Part shown: positions 27,031 through 36,025 of the stretch, one piece after another
How the letters are laid out: each line of letters starts with the position of its first letter
How positions within the stretch are numbered: the stretch's first letter is position 1
From: Hathewaya histolytica
GTDB taxonomy: Bacteria; Bacillota; Clostridia; Clostridiales; Clostridiaceae
Direction of reading: 5' to 3'
NCBI RefSeq assembly: GCF_901482605.1
Contig: NZ_LR590481.1
Coordinates: 124,001 to 188,000, forward strand
Length of the DNA: 64,000 nucleotides
Position numbers and translations under genes: made by a program
Notes under the pieces: model-generated
Database searches by the model: none
What the model saw: the letters and a program-made list of their open reading frames with translations, nothing else
What the model was told of the DNA's origin: nothing

Positions 27031-27182
27031 AAAATAGCCTTAAGGATTTCCTTAGGCTATGATAACCGAATTTAATCCTCATCTACCAGCATAATGCTGC
27101 AGGAATTAGCACCTGGTATAGAATATACTATACTGGTTGCCGGGTTTCATAGGGCCTGTCCCTCCACCACTCTTGATAAGTA
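27031..27182 (-). promoter_or_regulatory. SAM-I riboswitch (S-box), distal copy, with terminator
   Basis: A second complete aptamer on the same strand, upstream of the first: CTTATCAAGAGTGGTGGAGG, GACAGGCCCTATGAAACCC, GGCAACC, GGTGCTAATTCCTGCAG, and closure GATGAGG. It has its own terminator, AGCCTAAGGAAATCCTTAAGG with TATTTTTTATTTT (27031-27062). The two units are about 50 nt apart and differ in loops and in the length of P3. Confidence 0.92.
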
Positions 27183-27651
27183 ATATTGAATTGTAAAAAA
27201 GTTTAACATATTAAAATGTAATTGTCAATACAAGAATATAAAAAAGTTATAAACTTTTAAACTAAGTATAAAATAGAACTTTTAAATAAACCTGTAGTAA
27301 TTATTTATTAAGCTATGTAATAGCTATTTTAAATTAATTGACTGTAAAATTATGACATGATAATATGTTAACATGATAGAGGGCTTAATATATAAATTAT
27401 AGTTCTCACATGAATTTTGATTATAAAAAAACCTATATTATTATTTTAAATATTTAATATAAAAATTATGCGAAATTTAGTATGTTTTACTATGCCATAA
27501 AATCTATTGAATTATAAATATAAGTTAAGTAATAATATATAAATAAGATTATATATTGTTGTTAATTTGGTGTTTAATATAATTAATGTCCATAAGTTTA
27601 TGATGAAAATAAAAGTATATATAGATATTAATTTTATTTGGAGGAGAGTAA
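27183..27651. other. Divergent intergenic region, metN leader and fni upstream region
   Basis: Very AT-rich; must hold the metNIQ promoter (minus) and the fni promoter (plus). No clear consensus pair, RNA or gene was recognised by eye. Confidence 0.5.
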
Positions 27652-28689
27652 ATGGAATTAAATGAACAAGAGATAAGGGCTGCAAGAAAGAACGAGCATA
27701 TATCAAACTTTTTAAAAATGGAGAAGCATTCTAAAGATTACTTTAAGGATATAAATCTTTTTCATAATGCTCTTCCGGATATTAATTTTGAAGAGATAGA
27801 TACCTCTTATGAGTTTTTAAACAAAAAAATATCATTACCTTTTATGATTAATGCAATTACCGGAGGAACAGAAGATACTAAAGTTATAAATAAGAATCTT
27901 GCAACACTGGCTAGAAAGTTTAATATACCCATGGCAGTGGGGTCTCAAACTGTAGCTTTGAAGGATAAGAGGAGCAGGGATTCTTTTACTATAGTTAGAG
28001 ATATTATAGGTGATGGTGTAGTTATTTCTAATTTAAGTGCTACATCGCCATATGAAAATGTACTTAAAGTTATAGAAATGGTAGATGCAGATGCTGTTCA
28101 ACTTCATTTAAATGTAGCACAGGAAATTTGCATGCCAGAGGGAGATAGGGAATTCAAAGGAATTCTTAAGAATATTGAAAATATAATAAAAAATATAAGT
28201 AAACCTGTAATTGTCAAAGAAGTTGGATTTGGAATAAGCTATGAAGCTGCAAAGAAATTATCAGAAATAGGTGTTAAGTACATAGATGTAGGAGGCAAAG
28301 GGGGAACTAATTTCATAGAGATAGAGAATATGAGAAATCTTGTTTTTGACTATTCAGAGTTTTTCTCTTGGGGAATACCAACTCCACAATCTTTAGTACT
28401 ATGTAAGAAAGCAGATTATAATTTTAAATTAATTGCAAGTGGTGGAATAAGTAAGGCAGAGCATATTGTCAAATCATTAATTTTAGGGGCAGAAATTGCA
28501 GGTGTTAGTGGGAAGATATTAAGAACATTAAAATTGAAAGGCATCTATGAAGCTGAAAAAGAAATAGAGGGATTGGCTCATAAGATTAGGGTTCTGATGC
28601 TCTTGTTGGGTTGTAAAAATATAGAACAATTAAAAAATCTTAATTATATTTATGAATATGAAAAAGAACTGAATCATTATATAAAATAG
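27652..28689 (+). CDS. fni: Type 2 isopentenyl-diphosphate delta-isomerase
   Basis: 345 residues, family size. FMN- and NAD(P)H-dependent enzyme interconverting IPP and DMAPP for isoprenoid synthesis. Motifs: ARKNEHI at the N-terminus (substrate phosphate binding), MINAITGGT, VGSQTVAL, VQLHLNVAQE with the catalytic Gln, GDREFKG, VGGKGGTNFIEIE (the phosphate-binding glycine stretch) and LIASGGI. GGAGGAG lies before ATG. Single gene; the downstream exporter remnant is unrelated. Confidence 0.92.
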   Translation: MELNEQEIRAARKNEHISNFLKMEKHSKDYFKDINLFHNALPDINFEEIDTSYEFLNKKISLPFMINAITGGTEDTKVINKNLATLARKFNIPMAVGSQTVALKDKRSRDSFTIVRDIIGDGVVISNLSATSPYENVLKVIEMVDADAVQLHLNVAQEICMPEGDREFKGILKNIENIIKNISKPVIVKEVGFGISYEAAKKLSEIGVKYIDVGGKGGTNFIEIENMRNLVFDYSEFFSWGIPTPQSLVLCKKADYNFKLIASGGISKAEHIVKSLILGAEIAGVSGKILRTLKLKGIYEAEKEIEGLAHKIRVLMLLLGCKNIEQLKNLNYIYEYEKELNHYIK

Positions 28690-28710
28690 GTTTATTAAAT
28701 AGATTTATAT

Positions 28711-29469
28711 AAAAAGAATGAAATAGGGTTCATATTTCAAAATTTTAATTTAATACCTCTATAATGGTTACCCACGATAAAGCTTTAACTAAGTATGCTA
28801 CTAAAGTTACCAGTTTAAAGGATGGTTTAATTGAAGAAGAATATAGAGTGTCGGAATCAGAAGATAATGAAAATGATATGGAAAATAATCATAAATATAG
28901 TGATAAACCTAGATTAGGTATCATGGCTACATTTAAAATAGCATTTAATAATTTTAAGAATAGGAAGTTTCGTAATATTTTAATATCCTTAGGAACCTCT
29001 GTTGGTATTATGGGAATTATATTAGGACTTGCTTTTGGTACTGGTGTTCAAGATAGAGTGAAGGGGTTATTTGATAGTGTTTTAAGTCCAGAATCTTTTG
29101 TTGTAACTATGAAAAATAAAAGTGATGGAAAGGGTATAAATTATACAAGTTATAGAGAGAACAAGAGAGATTGGAGTTATGAGAGCTATAGGATATAAAA
29201 AGTCTTATATAAGAAAGATATTTTTATATGAATCAGTTATTATAATTTTACTTGCTAATTTATTTGCAATTATAATTTCTTTTTTAATATCTGGTGGATT
29301 AAATGTAGCTTTAAAAGGTAGCACAGGTTTTGAAGAGGTTATAAAAATAAATTTAAAAACTTTATCACTAGCTGCAATAGTAACTTTATTTACTGGATTT
29401 ATATCTGCCCTATATCCTGCATATAGAGTTACTAAATTAGACTCTGTAAAATCATTACATTATGAGTAG
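28711..29469 (+). pseudogene. Decayed MacB-type ABC exporter (ATPase plus permease)
   Basis: Three broken pieces in order. First, KNEIGFIFQNFNLIPL, an ATPase Q-loop region, runs into a stop at about 28761. Second, from 28764 the H-loop end (MVTHDKALTKYATKV) continues straight into a permease N-terminus (FKIAFNNFKNRKFRNILISLGTSVG) and stops after TSYRENKRDW. Third, 29179-29469 is a permease C-terminus (MRAIGYKKSYIRKIFLYES ... ISALYPAYRVTKLDSVKSLHYE). Walker A, signature, Walker B and most of the permease are missing. At least two deletions and a frame change explain this. Confidence 0.85.
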
Positions 29470-29575
29470 GTCTTTATTATCTATTTATACCTTACCTTTT
29501 GTATGTTATTATTTAATAAATCATAGAAGTTAATCAATGTTTATCGAATTGTTAACATATAAAGGAGGAAGTTAT

Positions 29576-30364
29576 ATGTTTACAGAGTTAAATGGAAAGT
29601 TAATAGAAATAAAGAAAAAATTAAGGGAAAAAAGTAAGCTTGATAAGAAGCTTTATGAGATAAATAAAGAGATTCTTAATGAAAAAGAAGTTTTTGAAAA
29701 CTTAAATATAGAGAATCTTTTAAACCAGAAAGATGATATAGAAAAAGAGTTACTATGTTACTCAAATGTAGAAGACGAGTTTAAAGAAATACTTAAGAAA
29801 AAAGAAGAATTAATTAAACAAAGTAATAGTATTGACGAGGAAAATTTAAAGTTAATGGACCTTAGAGAACGATTAGCTGATATAGAATATGATATTAGAG
29901 AATACGGAGAGGCAATAGATGCAGGAAATGATGTTCTAGAATGTATAGATAAACTTATGCAGATTCTAAGTAGTTCAAAGAAAATAGGATTTTTTAAAAA
30001 TCTCATAAGAAGTGATAGCTTAAAAGAAGAGGACATGGAAAGAGCTCGTGAGTTAACGTGCATAACGAGGCATTCTATGAATAAGTTTAAAAGAGAGCTT
30101 TTGGATGTAAAATTATTAACAAGCAAAAGAGGAGTTATTACAAGTTCAGAGTCCTTTTCGAAGATGATAGATTTGTTTATAAATGATTTTTGTGTAAGAG
30201 CAGATTTAAACAAAGATATTGATAGGGCTATATTCAATGGAAGAAGTTTATCTGAAAATATACAAGTTTATGTAAGTGAACTTTTAGAGAGTGAAAAAAA
30301 GGTAAAGGAAGAATTACTTAGATTAAAGGAGAATTATTCAGTTATAATAGAGAATATGGATTAA
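29576..30364 (+). CDS. Coiled-coil protein of unknown function
   Basis: 262 residues, soluble, rich in Lys, Glu, Leu and Ile. Residues about 1-110 have long heptad-like stretches (LNGKLIEIKKKLREKSKLDKK; LNQKDDIEKELLCY). A middle part, MQILSSSKKIGFFKNLIRSDS, looks like an amphipathic helix. The last 30 residues again favour coiled coil. No Cys cluster, signal or membrane segment. ATG 29576 has AAAGGAGG before it; the TTG/ATG upstream does not. I do not recognise a family. Confidence 0.75.
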   Translation: MFTELNGKLIEIKKKLREKSKLDKKLYEINKEILNEKEVFENLNIENLLNQKDDIEKELLCYSNVEDEFKEILKKKEELIKQSNSIDEENLKLMDLRERLADIEYDIREYGEAIDAGNDVLECIDKLMQILSSSKKIGFFKNLIRSDSLKEEDMERARELTCITRHSMNKFKRELLDVKLLTSKRGVITSSESFSKMIDLFINDFCVRADLNKDIDRAIFNGRSLSENIQVYVSELLESEKKVKEELLRLKENYSVIIENMD

Positions 30365-30504
30365 TATATAAAAATATTAAAGAAAATATACCATAAAATA
30401 TATTTACAATTTTAAGAATATTATTTATAATATAGTTAATAAATTTAAATTCATTAGGTAAATGTAATTTCCTTTGAAGTTGTATAGATTATAAATAATA
30501 ATAA

Positions 30505-30867
30505 GAGTGAAAATCTGTGAGCAGAAGGAGTAGCTATAGAAGTTTAGTTCCAGCGAACTTGGGGTGGTGTGAGCCAAGTACTGTAATTTATGGTGAATGG
30601 GTCTGTGAGATGGAGTACGAACCTTTTGTAGTAGTACTTACCGGATAGTCTACCGTTAAAATGACAGGGTATCGAGCATATTTAAGCTCTGTACTTTATT
30701 GAGAGATATTATGTTTAGATGGCATAGCGAATATATGACATTTCGTTCTAAAGAATGAAATGTCTTTTATTTTTTGATAAGCTATTATACATTTAAGTGA
30801 GATATAAATTTGGGTGGCACCACGAGTCACTTCGTCCCATATAGAGGATGAAGTGGCTCTTTTTTTA
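30505..30867 (+). promoter_or_regulatory. T-box leader, tRNA-Trp responsive, of trp operon
   Basis: Stem I has the AGTAG E-loop side and the distal ACTTGG ... GGTGTGAGCCAAGT arm. The specifier region GTGAA-TGG-GTC gives codon UGG at 30598-30600 (Trp). A stem III region ACCGGATAGTCTACCGTTAAAA follows. The T-box sequence TTGGGTGGCACCACGAG starts at 30810. The terminator pairs GAGTCACTTCGTCC (30824) with GGATGAAGTGGCTC, then T8. Uncharged tRNA-Trp should favour the antiterminator. Unusually, an additional hairpin with a T run lies at 30737-30775 inside the leader. Confidence 0.9.
30737..30775 (+). terminator. Extra terminator-like hairpin inside the T-box leader
   Basis: GACATTTCGTTC-TAAA-GAATGAAATGTC forms 12 pairs (one G-U) followed by TTTTATTTTTT. 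It precedes the T-box sequence, so it is not the normal T-box terminator. Confidence 0.65.
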
Positions 30868-30892
30868 TCTAAATTTAAGAGGAGGGTTTTTT

Positions 30893-32335
30893 ATGAGTAA
30901 AGTTAGCTCTGAAGAATTTAATAACTTGAAAAATAAAGGGTATAGTTTTCCAATATGTCTAGAATTTAAAGCTAAGAAATTAGATCCTATAGATTTGTTT
31001 TATAACTTAGAGGGAAAATATAAATTTATTTTAGAGAATAGGGAATTTCGTCTTAAGAATACTAGATACTCTTATATGGGTGTGGAACCATATAAAGCTA
31101 TAGTGCTAGAAAACCATAAAGTTAATATAATCGAGGATTTATCCGATGAAAGAAAACAAAGTGAAGTTAAAGAAGATATATTTAATGTTTTAAAAGAGCA
31201 TTTAAATATTAAGTATCTGGATTTAGGAGAAGAAATTCCTTTTACAGGAGGAGCAATAGGATATATGTCTTATGACTTCATTAAGGAAATAGAGCATATA
31301 GAAGATAAAAATAAAAAAGATATAGGAATACCAGAAAGTATTTTGTTATTTTATAAAACCATTGTGATTTATGACCATAAGGAAAATAGTTTAAGGCTAA
31401 TATATAACGTAACTCCAGAGGATGACTTAAGTCTTATAGAAATAGAGAATAGATTAAATCAGTTATATGGGGAACTAAACAAAAAAAGGGAAAGTATACC
31501 TTTAGAAGCCGTTTCAAAAGATAAGAACTTTAAAAGTAATTATGAAAAAGAAGAGTATTATGAACTTGTAAAAAGAGCAAAAGATTATATAAAAAGCGGT
31601 GATATACTTCAAGTGGTTCTTTCACAAAGATTTTCCATAGAAACAAAGTCAGAACCATTTCAAATTTATAGAAAGCTTAGATATATTAATCCATCACCAT
31701 ATATGTTCTATATAGATTTTGAAGAATTTAATTTAATAGGTGCTTCTCCGGAGAATCTTGTAAGTCAGTTGAATGGTACAGTTATAACTAATCCTATAGC
31801 TGGAACTAGAAGAAGAGGGGAAATGGAACTAGAGGATAAAGAGTTGGAGGAATCATTATTAAATGATGAAAAAGAAATATCTGAGCACACCATGTTAGTG
31901 GATACTGGAAAGATGGATATTGGTAGGGTTAGTGAAGAAGGCTCTGTGAAGGTTGATAAACTTATGCAAGTGGAGAGATATTCACACGTTATGCATCTGG
32001 TATCACAAGTTTCAGGTCGTGTTAAAGAAGGTATAGACTGTATAGATACTCTGAAAGCATGCTTTCCAGCTGGAACAGTATCGGGAGCGCCAAAAATTAG
32101 GGCTATGGAAATTATAGCTGAACTTGAAAATGTAAGAAGAGAATTTTATGCAGGTACAGTAGGATATATGTCCTTTAATGGAAATATGGATATGGCAATT
32201 TCCATAAGAACCATACTTTATAAAGATGGATATGCATATATCAGTGCTGGAGGAGGCATAGTCCAAGGATCTACGCCGGAATTTGAGTATGTGGAAACTG
32301 TTAACAAGGCAAAGGCAACTATGGAGGTAATTTAG
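30893..32335 (+). CDS. trpE: Anthranilate synthase component I
   Basis: 480 residues. Converts chorismate and ammonia to anthranilate. The chorismate-binding domain is complete: GDILQVVLSQRF, GASPENLV, NPIAGTRRRG, DEKEISEHTMLVD, CFPAGTVSGAPKIRAMEII and AGGGIVQGSTPEFEY. At the Trp feedback site the usual LLES reads ILEN (about residues 40-43). ATG 30893 follows GAGGAGGG; the earlier in-frame ATG at 30848 lies inside the T-box terminator. First gene of the trp operon. The glutamine amidotransferase partner TrpG is not encoded next to it. Confidence 0.93.
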   Translation: MSKVSSEEFNNLKNKGYSFPICLEFKAKKLDPIDLFYNLEGKYKFILENREFRLKNTRYSYMGVEPYKAIVLENHKVNIIEDLSDERKQSEVKEDIFNVLKEHLNIKYLDLGEEIPFTGGAIGYMSYDFIKEIEHIEDKNKKDIGIPESILLFYKTIVIYDHKENSLRLIYNVTPEDDLSLIEIENRLNQLYGELNKKRESIPLEAVSKDKNFKSNYEKEEYYELVKRAKDYIKSGDILQVVLSQRFSIETKSEPFQIYRKLRYINPSPYMFYIDFEEFNLIGASPENLVSQLNGTVITNPIAGTRRRGEMELEDKELEESLLNDEKEISEHTMLVDTGKMDIGRVSEEGSVKVDKLMQVERYSHVMHLVSQVSGRVKEGIDCIDTLKACFPAGTVSGAPKIRAMEIIAELENVRREFYAGTVGYMSFNGNMDMAISIRTILYKDGYAYISAGGGIVQGSTPEFEYVETVNKAKATMEVI

Positions 32336-32395
32336 CTGTAAGAATTGACTTAACTTATATGGATAATTAAATATAAAATTAGCGGGGGGAATTGT

Positions 32396-33418
32396 ATGTT
32401 TAAAAGTATACTTGAGAAAGTTTTAAATAGAGAAGACTTAACTAGAACTGAGTCTATAAAGATTATGAGTTCCGTTATGAATGGAGAACTTACTCCTTCT
32501 CAAATTAGTGCTTTTCTAACCTCTCTTAGAATGAAAGGAGAGTGTATAGAAGAGATTACAGGTTTTACAGAGGCTATAAAGGGATGTTCAAAACCTTTTT
32601 CAGTAAATAATAGTTACGCTATAGACACTTGTGGTACTGGGGGAGATGGTGGAAGAACTTTTAATATATCAACTGCTGTAGCTATAATAACTTCTGCTTC
32701 AGGAGCGATGGTGGTGAAACATGGAAATAGAGCTGTATCTAGTAAAAGTGGTAGTGCAGATGTATTAAAGTATTTAGGATTCAATATAGAGATGGATGAA
32801 GAGAAATCTTTAGAATGTCTAGATAAGAATGGAATGACCTTTTTATTTGCACCTAAGTATCATATTTCTATGAAGAATGTAGCTCTTATTAGAAAAGAGT
32901 TAGGGGTAAGGACAGTGTTTAATCTTTTAGGACCTCTTATAAATCCAGCAGATATAAAGGGACAAGTTCTGGGAGTTTATGATGGTAAACTCACAGATAC
33001 TATAGGAGAGGTGCTTTTAAGGTTAGGTCGTGAAAGAGCTCTAGTTGTTCATGGGATAGATGGGTTAGATGAGATAACTACAACTACAGAAACTAAAATT
33101 ACAGAAGTGAAACAGGGAAGTGTTAGAACCTACCTTATAAAGCCAGAAGATTTTGGAATAAAGAGGGTAGGTTTAAAAGATATAGAAGGCGGAGATTCAG
33201 AAGAAAATGGCAGCATAATAATTGATATTTTAAAGGGTAAAAAGGGACCTAAGAGAGATATAGTTGTTATGAATTCAGGAGCTGCTTTGTATGTAAGTAA
33301 GATTACAGAAAATCTAAAAGAGGGAATAAGATATGCAGAAGAGCTAATAGATTCAGGAAAGGCATATAGAAAGTTTCAAGATCTAGTAACTTATCATAAA
33401 GGAGCAGTTGTAATATGA
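32396..33418 (+). CDS. trpD: Anthranilate phosphoribosyltransferase
   Basis: 340 residues. Transfers the phosphoribosyl group of PRPP to anthranilate. The PRPP-binding DTCGTGGDGGRTFNIST glycine loop, KHGNRAVSSKSGSADVL and RTVFNLLGPLINP are all family hallmarks. It follows trpE by 60 nt, where trpG often sits, and it is not fused to a TrpG domain: its N-terminus (FKSILEKVLNREDLT) is the helical domain of stand-alone TrpD. GCGGGGGG precedes ATG; its stop overlaps trpC (ATGA). Confidence 0.94.
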   Translation: MFKSILEKVLNREDLTRTESIKIMSSVMNGELTPSQISAFLTSLRMKGECIEEITGFTEAIKGCSKPFSVNNSYAIDTCGTGGDGGRTFNISTAVAIITSASGAMVVKHGNRAVSSKSGSADVLKYLGFNIEMDEEKSLECLDKNGMTFLFAPKYHISMKNVALIRKELGVRTVFNLLGPLINPADIKGQVLGVYDGKLTDTIGEVLLRLGRERALVVHGIDGLDEITTTTETKITEVKQGSVRTYLIKPEDFGIKRVGLKDIEGGDSEENGSIIIDILKGKKGPKRDIVVMNSGAALYVSKITENLKEGIRYAEELIDSGKAYRKFQDLVTYHKGAVVI

Positions 33419-34197
33419 TTTTAGATAAAATAATAAATGATAAAAAACAAGAAGTGGCACATAAGAAGTCCATATTATCAGAATTTAATCTTAGAAAGTT
33501 TATAGAGAAAGAAGAGAGAAATATATTTCTTGAAACTAAGAGAAGTTTTAAAAAGGCATTAGAGGAAAAGGACTTTGCAATCATTGGTGAAATAAAAAGA
33601 GCATCTCCATCTAAAGGTATTATAAAAGAAGATTTTAACGTTGTGGAAATTGCAAAACTATATGAAGTCCTCCCAATAGATGCTATTTCTGTATTAACAG
33701 AAGGTAAGTATTTTAAGGGAAGTGATGATTATGTAAAATTTGCCAAAATGTTTACCACAAAATCTATTTTAAGAAAGGATTTTATAGTAGATATCTATCA
33801 ATTGTACGAAAGCAGATATATAGGTGCAGATGCTGTGCTTCTTATTACATCGGTTCTAGGTGATGAGTTTCCTAAGTTTTACAAGTTGACTAGGGAACTA
33901 GGATTAGATGCTTTAGTAGAGGTTCACAATGAACATGAATTGGACATTGCCCTAAAATGTGACGCTGAAATTATAGGTATTAACAATAGAGATTTGAATA
34001 CTTTTAAGGTGAATCTAAAGACTACAGAAAGATTAATGAAGAATGTAGATAGCAAAAGATTAATAATTTCAGAAAGTGGAGTTAAAGACAGAGAAGATAT
34101 AGAGTATTTAAAGTCTCTTAAAGTTAAAGGTGCATTAATTGGAGAGAGTCTAATGAGGAATATTAATAATAAAAATAATATTTTAAAGATTATTTAG
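33415..34197 (+). CDS. trpC: Indole-3-glycerol-phosphate synthase
   Basis: 260 residues, a single-domain (beta/alpha)8 barrel. Motifs: IGEIKRASPSKG (substrate phosphate and catalytic Glu/Lys), ISVLTEGKYFKGS, LRKDFIVD with catalytic Lys, GADAVLLI, LVEVHNEHEL with Glu, GINNRDL and ISESGV. Starts in the ATGA overlap with trpD, indicating translational coupling. Not fused to trpF, which follows 25 nt downstream. Confidence 0.94.
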   Translation: MILDKIINDKKQEVAHKKSILSEFNLRKFIEKEERNIFLETKRSFKKALEEKDFAIIGEIKRASPSKGIIKEDFNVVEIAKLYEVLPIDAISVLTEGKYFKGSDDYVKFAKMFTTKSILRKDFIVDIYQLYESRYIGADAVLLITSVLGDEFPKFYKLTRELGLDALVEVHNEHELDIALKCDAEIIGINNRDLNTFKVNLKTTERLMKNVDSKRLIISESGVKDREDIEYLKSLKVKGALIGESLMRNINNKNNILKII

Positions 34198-34222
34198 ATA
34201 AGGGTAAAGTGGGGGATGTGTA

Positions 34223-34828
34223 GTGACTAAAATTAAAATATGTGGTCTTACAAGAGGAGAGGATATAGAGTATGTAAATAGGGTAAAGCCTGATTTTGTA
34301 GGTTTTGTATTCGCAGAGAGCAAGAGGAGGGTTAGTTCAAATCAATGTGAAAACTTGATTTTAGATTTAGACAAAAATATTAAAAAAGTTGGTGTTTTCG
34401 TAGATGAAAGTCTAGATAAAGTTAGAGAGATTGCAAGTAATTTAAAGTTCGATGTACTACAATTTCATGGAAGTGAAACCTTGGAGTATCTAAGGAACTT
34501 TTCAGATTTTGAAATTTGGAAAGCTATACGAGTTAAAGGTATCAACAGCATTAAAGAGATAGATAAATATAAGGATTATGGTGTTTTATTGGATGCCTTT
34601 TCTCATAAAGAACTTGGTGGTACTGGGGAAAAGTTTTCTTGGGAAATTTCAAAGGCATTACCTAAACGGATAAAGATTGTTTTGGCTGGAGGACTAAATA
34701 GTTACAACGTGGAAGAGGGTATTAATTTATTTAATCCTTATGCCGTAGATGTATCTAGCGGTGTTGAAAGTAATGGACTAAAAGATTATAACAAAATAAA
34801 AAAAATTATAGAAAAGGTGAGGGGTTAA
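34223..34828 (+). CDS. trpF: Phosphoribosylanthranilate isomerase
   Basis: 201 residues. [13 protein letters not shown] with the catalytic Cys, [46 protein letters not shown] with the catalytic Asp, LAGGLN and VDVSSGVES complete the TrpF barrel. The start codon is GTG (34223) after GGGGGATG. Ends 2 nt before trpB. Confidence 0.93.
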   Translation: MTKIKICGLTRGEDIEYVNRVKPDFVGFVFAESKRRVSSNQCENLILDLDKNIKKVGVFVDESLDKVREIASNLKFDVLQFHGSETLEYLRNFSDFEIWKAIRVKGINSIKEIDKYKDYGVLLDAFSHKELGGTGEKFSWEISKALPKRIKIVLAGGLNSYNVEEGINLFNPYAVDVSSGVESNGLKDYNKIKKIIEKVRG

Positions 34829-34830
34829 TT

Positions 34831-36009
34831 ATGAACGGTAAATTTGGAGAATTTGGTGGACAATATGTAGCAGAAACTTTAATGAGTGCATTAATAGAGC
34901 TAGAGACAGAGTTTTATAAGGCTATGAAAGATGAAGAGTTTATAAATGAGTACAAGTATTATTTAAAAGACTATGTAGGCCGTGAAAACCCATTATATTA
35001 TGCAGAGAATCTAACTAAATATTTAGGTGGGGCTAAGATTTATTTAAAAAGAGAGGATTTAAATCATACAGGTGCACATAAAATAAATAACGCTATAGGA
35101 CAAGTTCTTTTGACTAAGAGAATGGGTAAAAAGAAGATAATTGCAGAAACAGGAGCAGGACAACACGGGGTTGCTACAGCCACAGTAGCAGCTATGTTTG
35201 GTATGGAATGTGAAGTTTTTATGGGAGAGGAGGATATTAAAAGGCAGAGTCTCAATGTTTTTAAAATGGAACTTTTGGGAGCGACGGTGCACAGTGTAAC
35301 ATCAGGCTCTAGAACTTTGAAAGATGCAGTCAATGAGGCTATAATGCACTGGGTTTCTAATGTTTCTGATACTTTTTATGTCATAGGCTCTGTAGTAGGA
35401 CCACATCCATACCCAGTTATGGTTCGTGATTTCCAAAAGGTAATAGGGGAAGAAGTAAGGGTCCAAGTTAAAGAAAAAGAGGGAAGACTTCCAGATTACA
35501 TAGTTGCATGTGTAGGAGGAGGAAGTAATGCTATGGGGATTTTCTATCCATTTATAGAAGATAAAGAGGTTGAACTAATAGGGGTAGAAGCCGGTGGACT
35601 TGGAGTAGAAACAGGAAAACATGCAGCTAGTATGAAAGGAGGAACTTTGGGTGTTATCCACGGTATGATGACCTATGTTCTTCAAGATGAGGACGGAAAG
35701 ATACAAGAGCCATATTCAATATCAGCAGGATTAGATTATCCTGGGATTGGACCAGAACATGCATATCTTAATGATATTGGAAGAGCTAGATATGAGGTTA
35801 TAAATGATAATGAGGCAATGGAAGCATTAAAACTTTTAAGTAGACTTGAAGGAATTATACCTGCTATTGAAAGCTCACATGCTTTAGCATATGTAGCTAA
35901 ACTTGCAAAACAAAAAAGTAAGGAAGAGATAATTGTAGTTAATTTATCGGGAAGAGGAGATAAGGATATGCTTAGTATAAATAACTATTTTGAGGAAAAT
36001 AGATTATAA
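34831..36009 (+). CDS. trpB: Tryptophan synthase beta chain
   Basis: 392 residues, family size. Makes tryptophan from indole and serine with [15 protein letters not shown] start; PLP-binding Lys in [26 protein letters not shown]; the phosphate-binding [10 protein letters not shown]; and [10 protein letters not shown] near the end. The sequence is of the common TrpB1 type that pairs with TrpA, encoded next. Confidence 0.95.
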   Translation: MNGKFGEFGGQYVAETLMSALIELETEFYKAMKDEEFINEYKYYLKDYVGRENPLYYAENLTKYLGGAKIYLKREDLNHTGAHKINNAIGQVLLTKRMGKKKIIAETGAGQHGVATATVAAMFGMECEVFMGEEDIKRQSLNVFKMELLGATVHSVTSGSRTLKDAVNEAIMHWVSNVSDTFYVIGSVVGPHPYPVMVRDFQKVIGEEVRVQVKEKEGRLPDYIVACVGGGSNAMGIFYPFIEDKEVELIGVEAGGLGVETGKHAASMKGGTLGVIHGMMTYVLQDEDGKIQEPYSISAGLDYPGIGPEHAYLNDIGRARYEVINDNEAMEALKLLSRLEGIIPAIESSHALAYVAKLAKQKSKEEIIVVNLSGRGDKDMLSINNYFEENRL

Positions 36010-36025
36010 AATTAGGGGGGAGAAG

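Noticed and set aside
26843-27182. Paired repeats considered as a CRISPR array
   Set aside because: Only two copies, over 100 nt each, with SAM-I core motifs and terminators; they are riboswitches.
27512-27706. 64-codon minus-strand frame overlapping the fni start
   Set aside because: No ribosome-binding site; runs into fni; simple Leu/Ile/Tyr composition of AT-rich DNA.
29758-30237. 159-codon minus-strand frame
   Set aside because: Antisense to the coiled-coil gene; Ser/Leu-rich composition is typical of shadows of Lys/Glu-rich genes.
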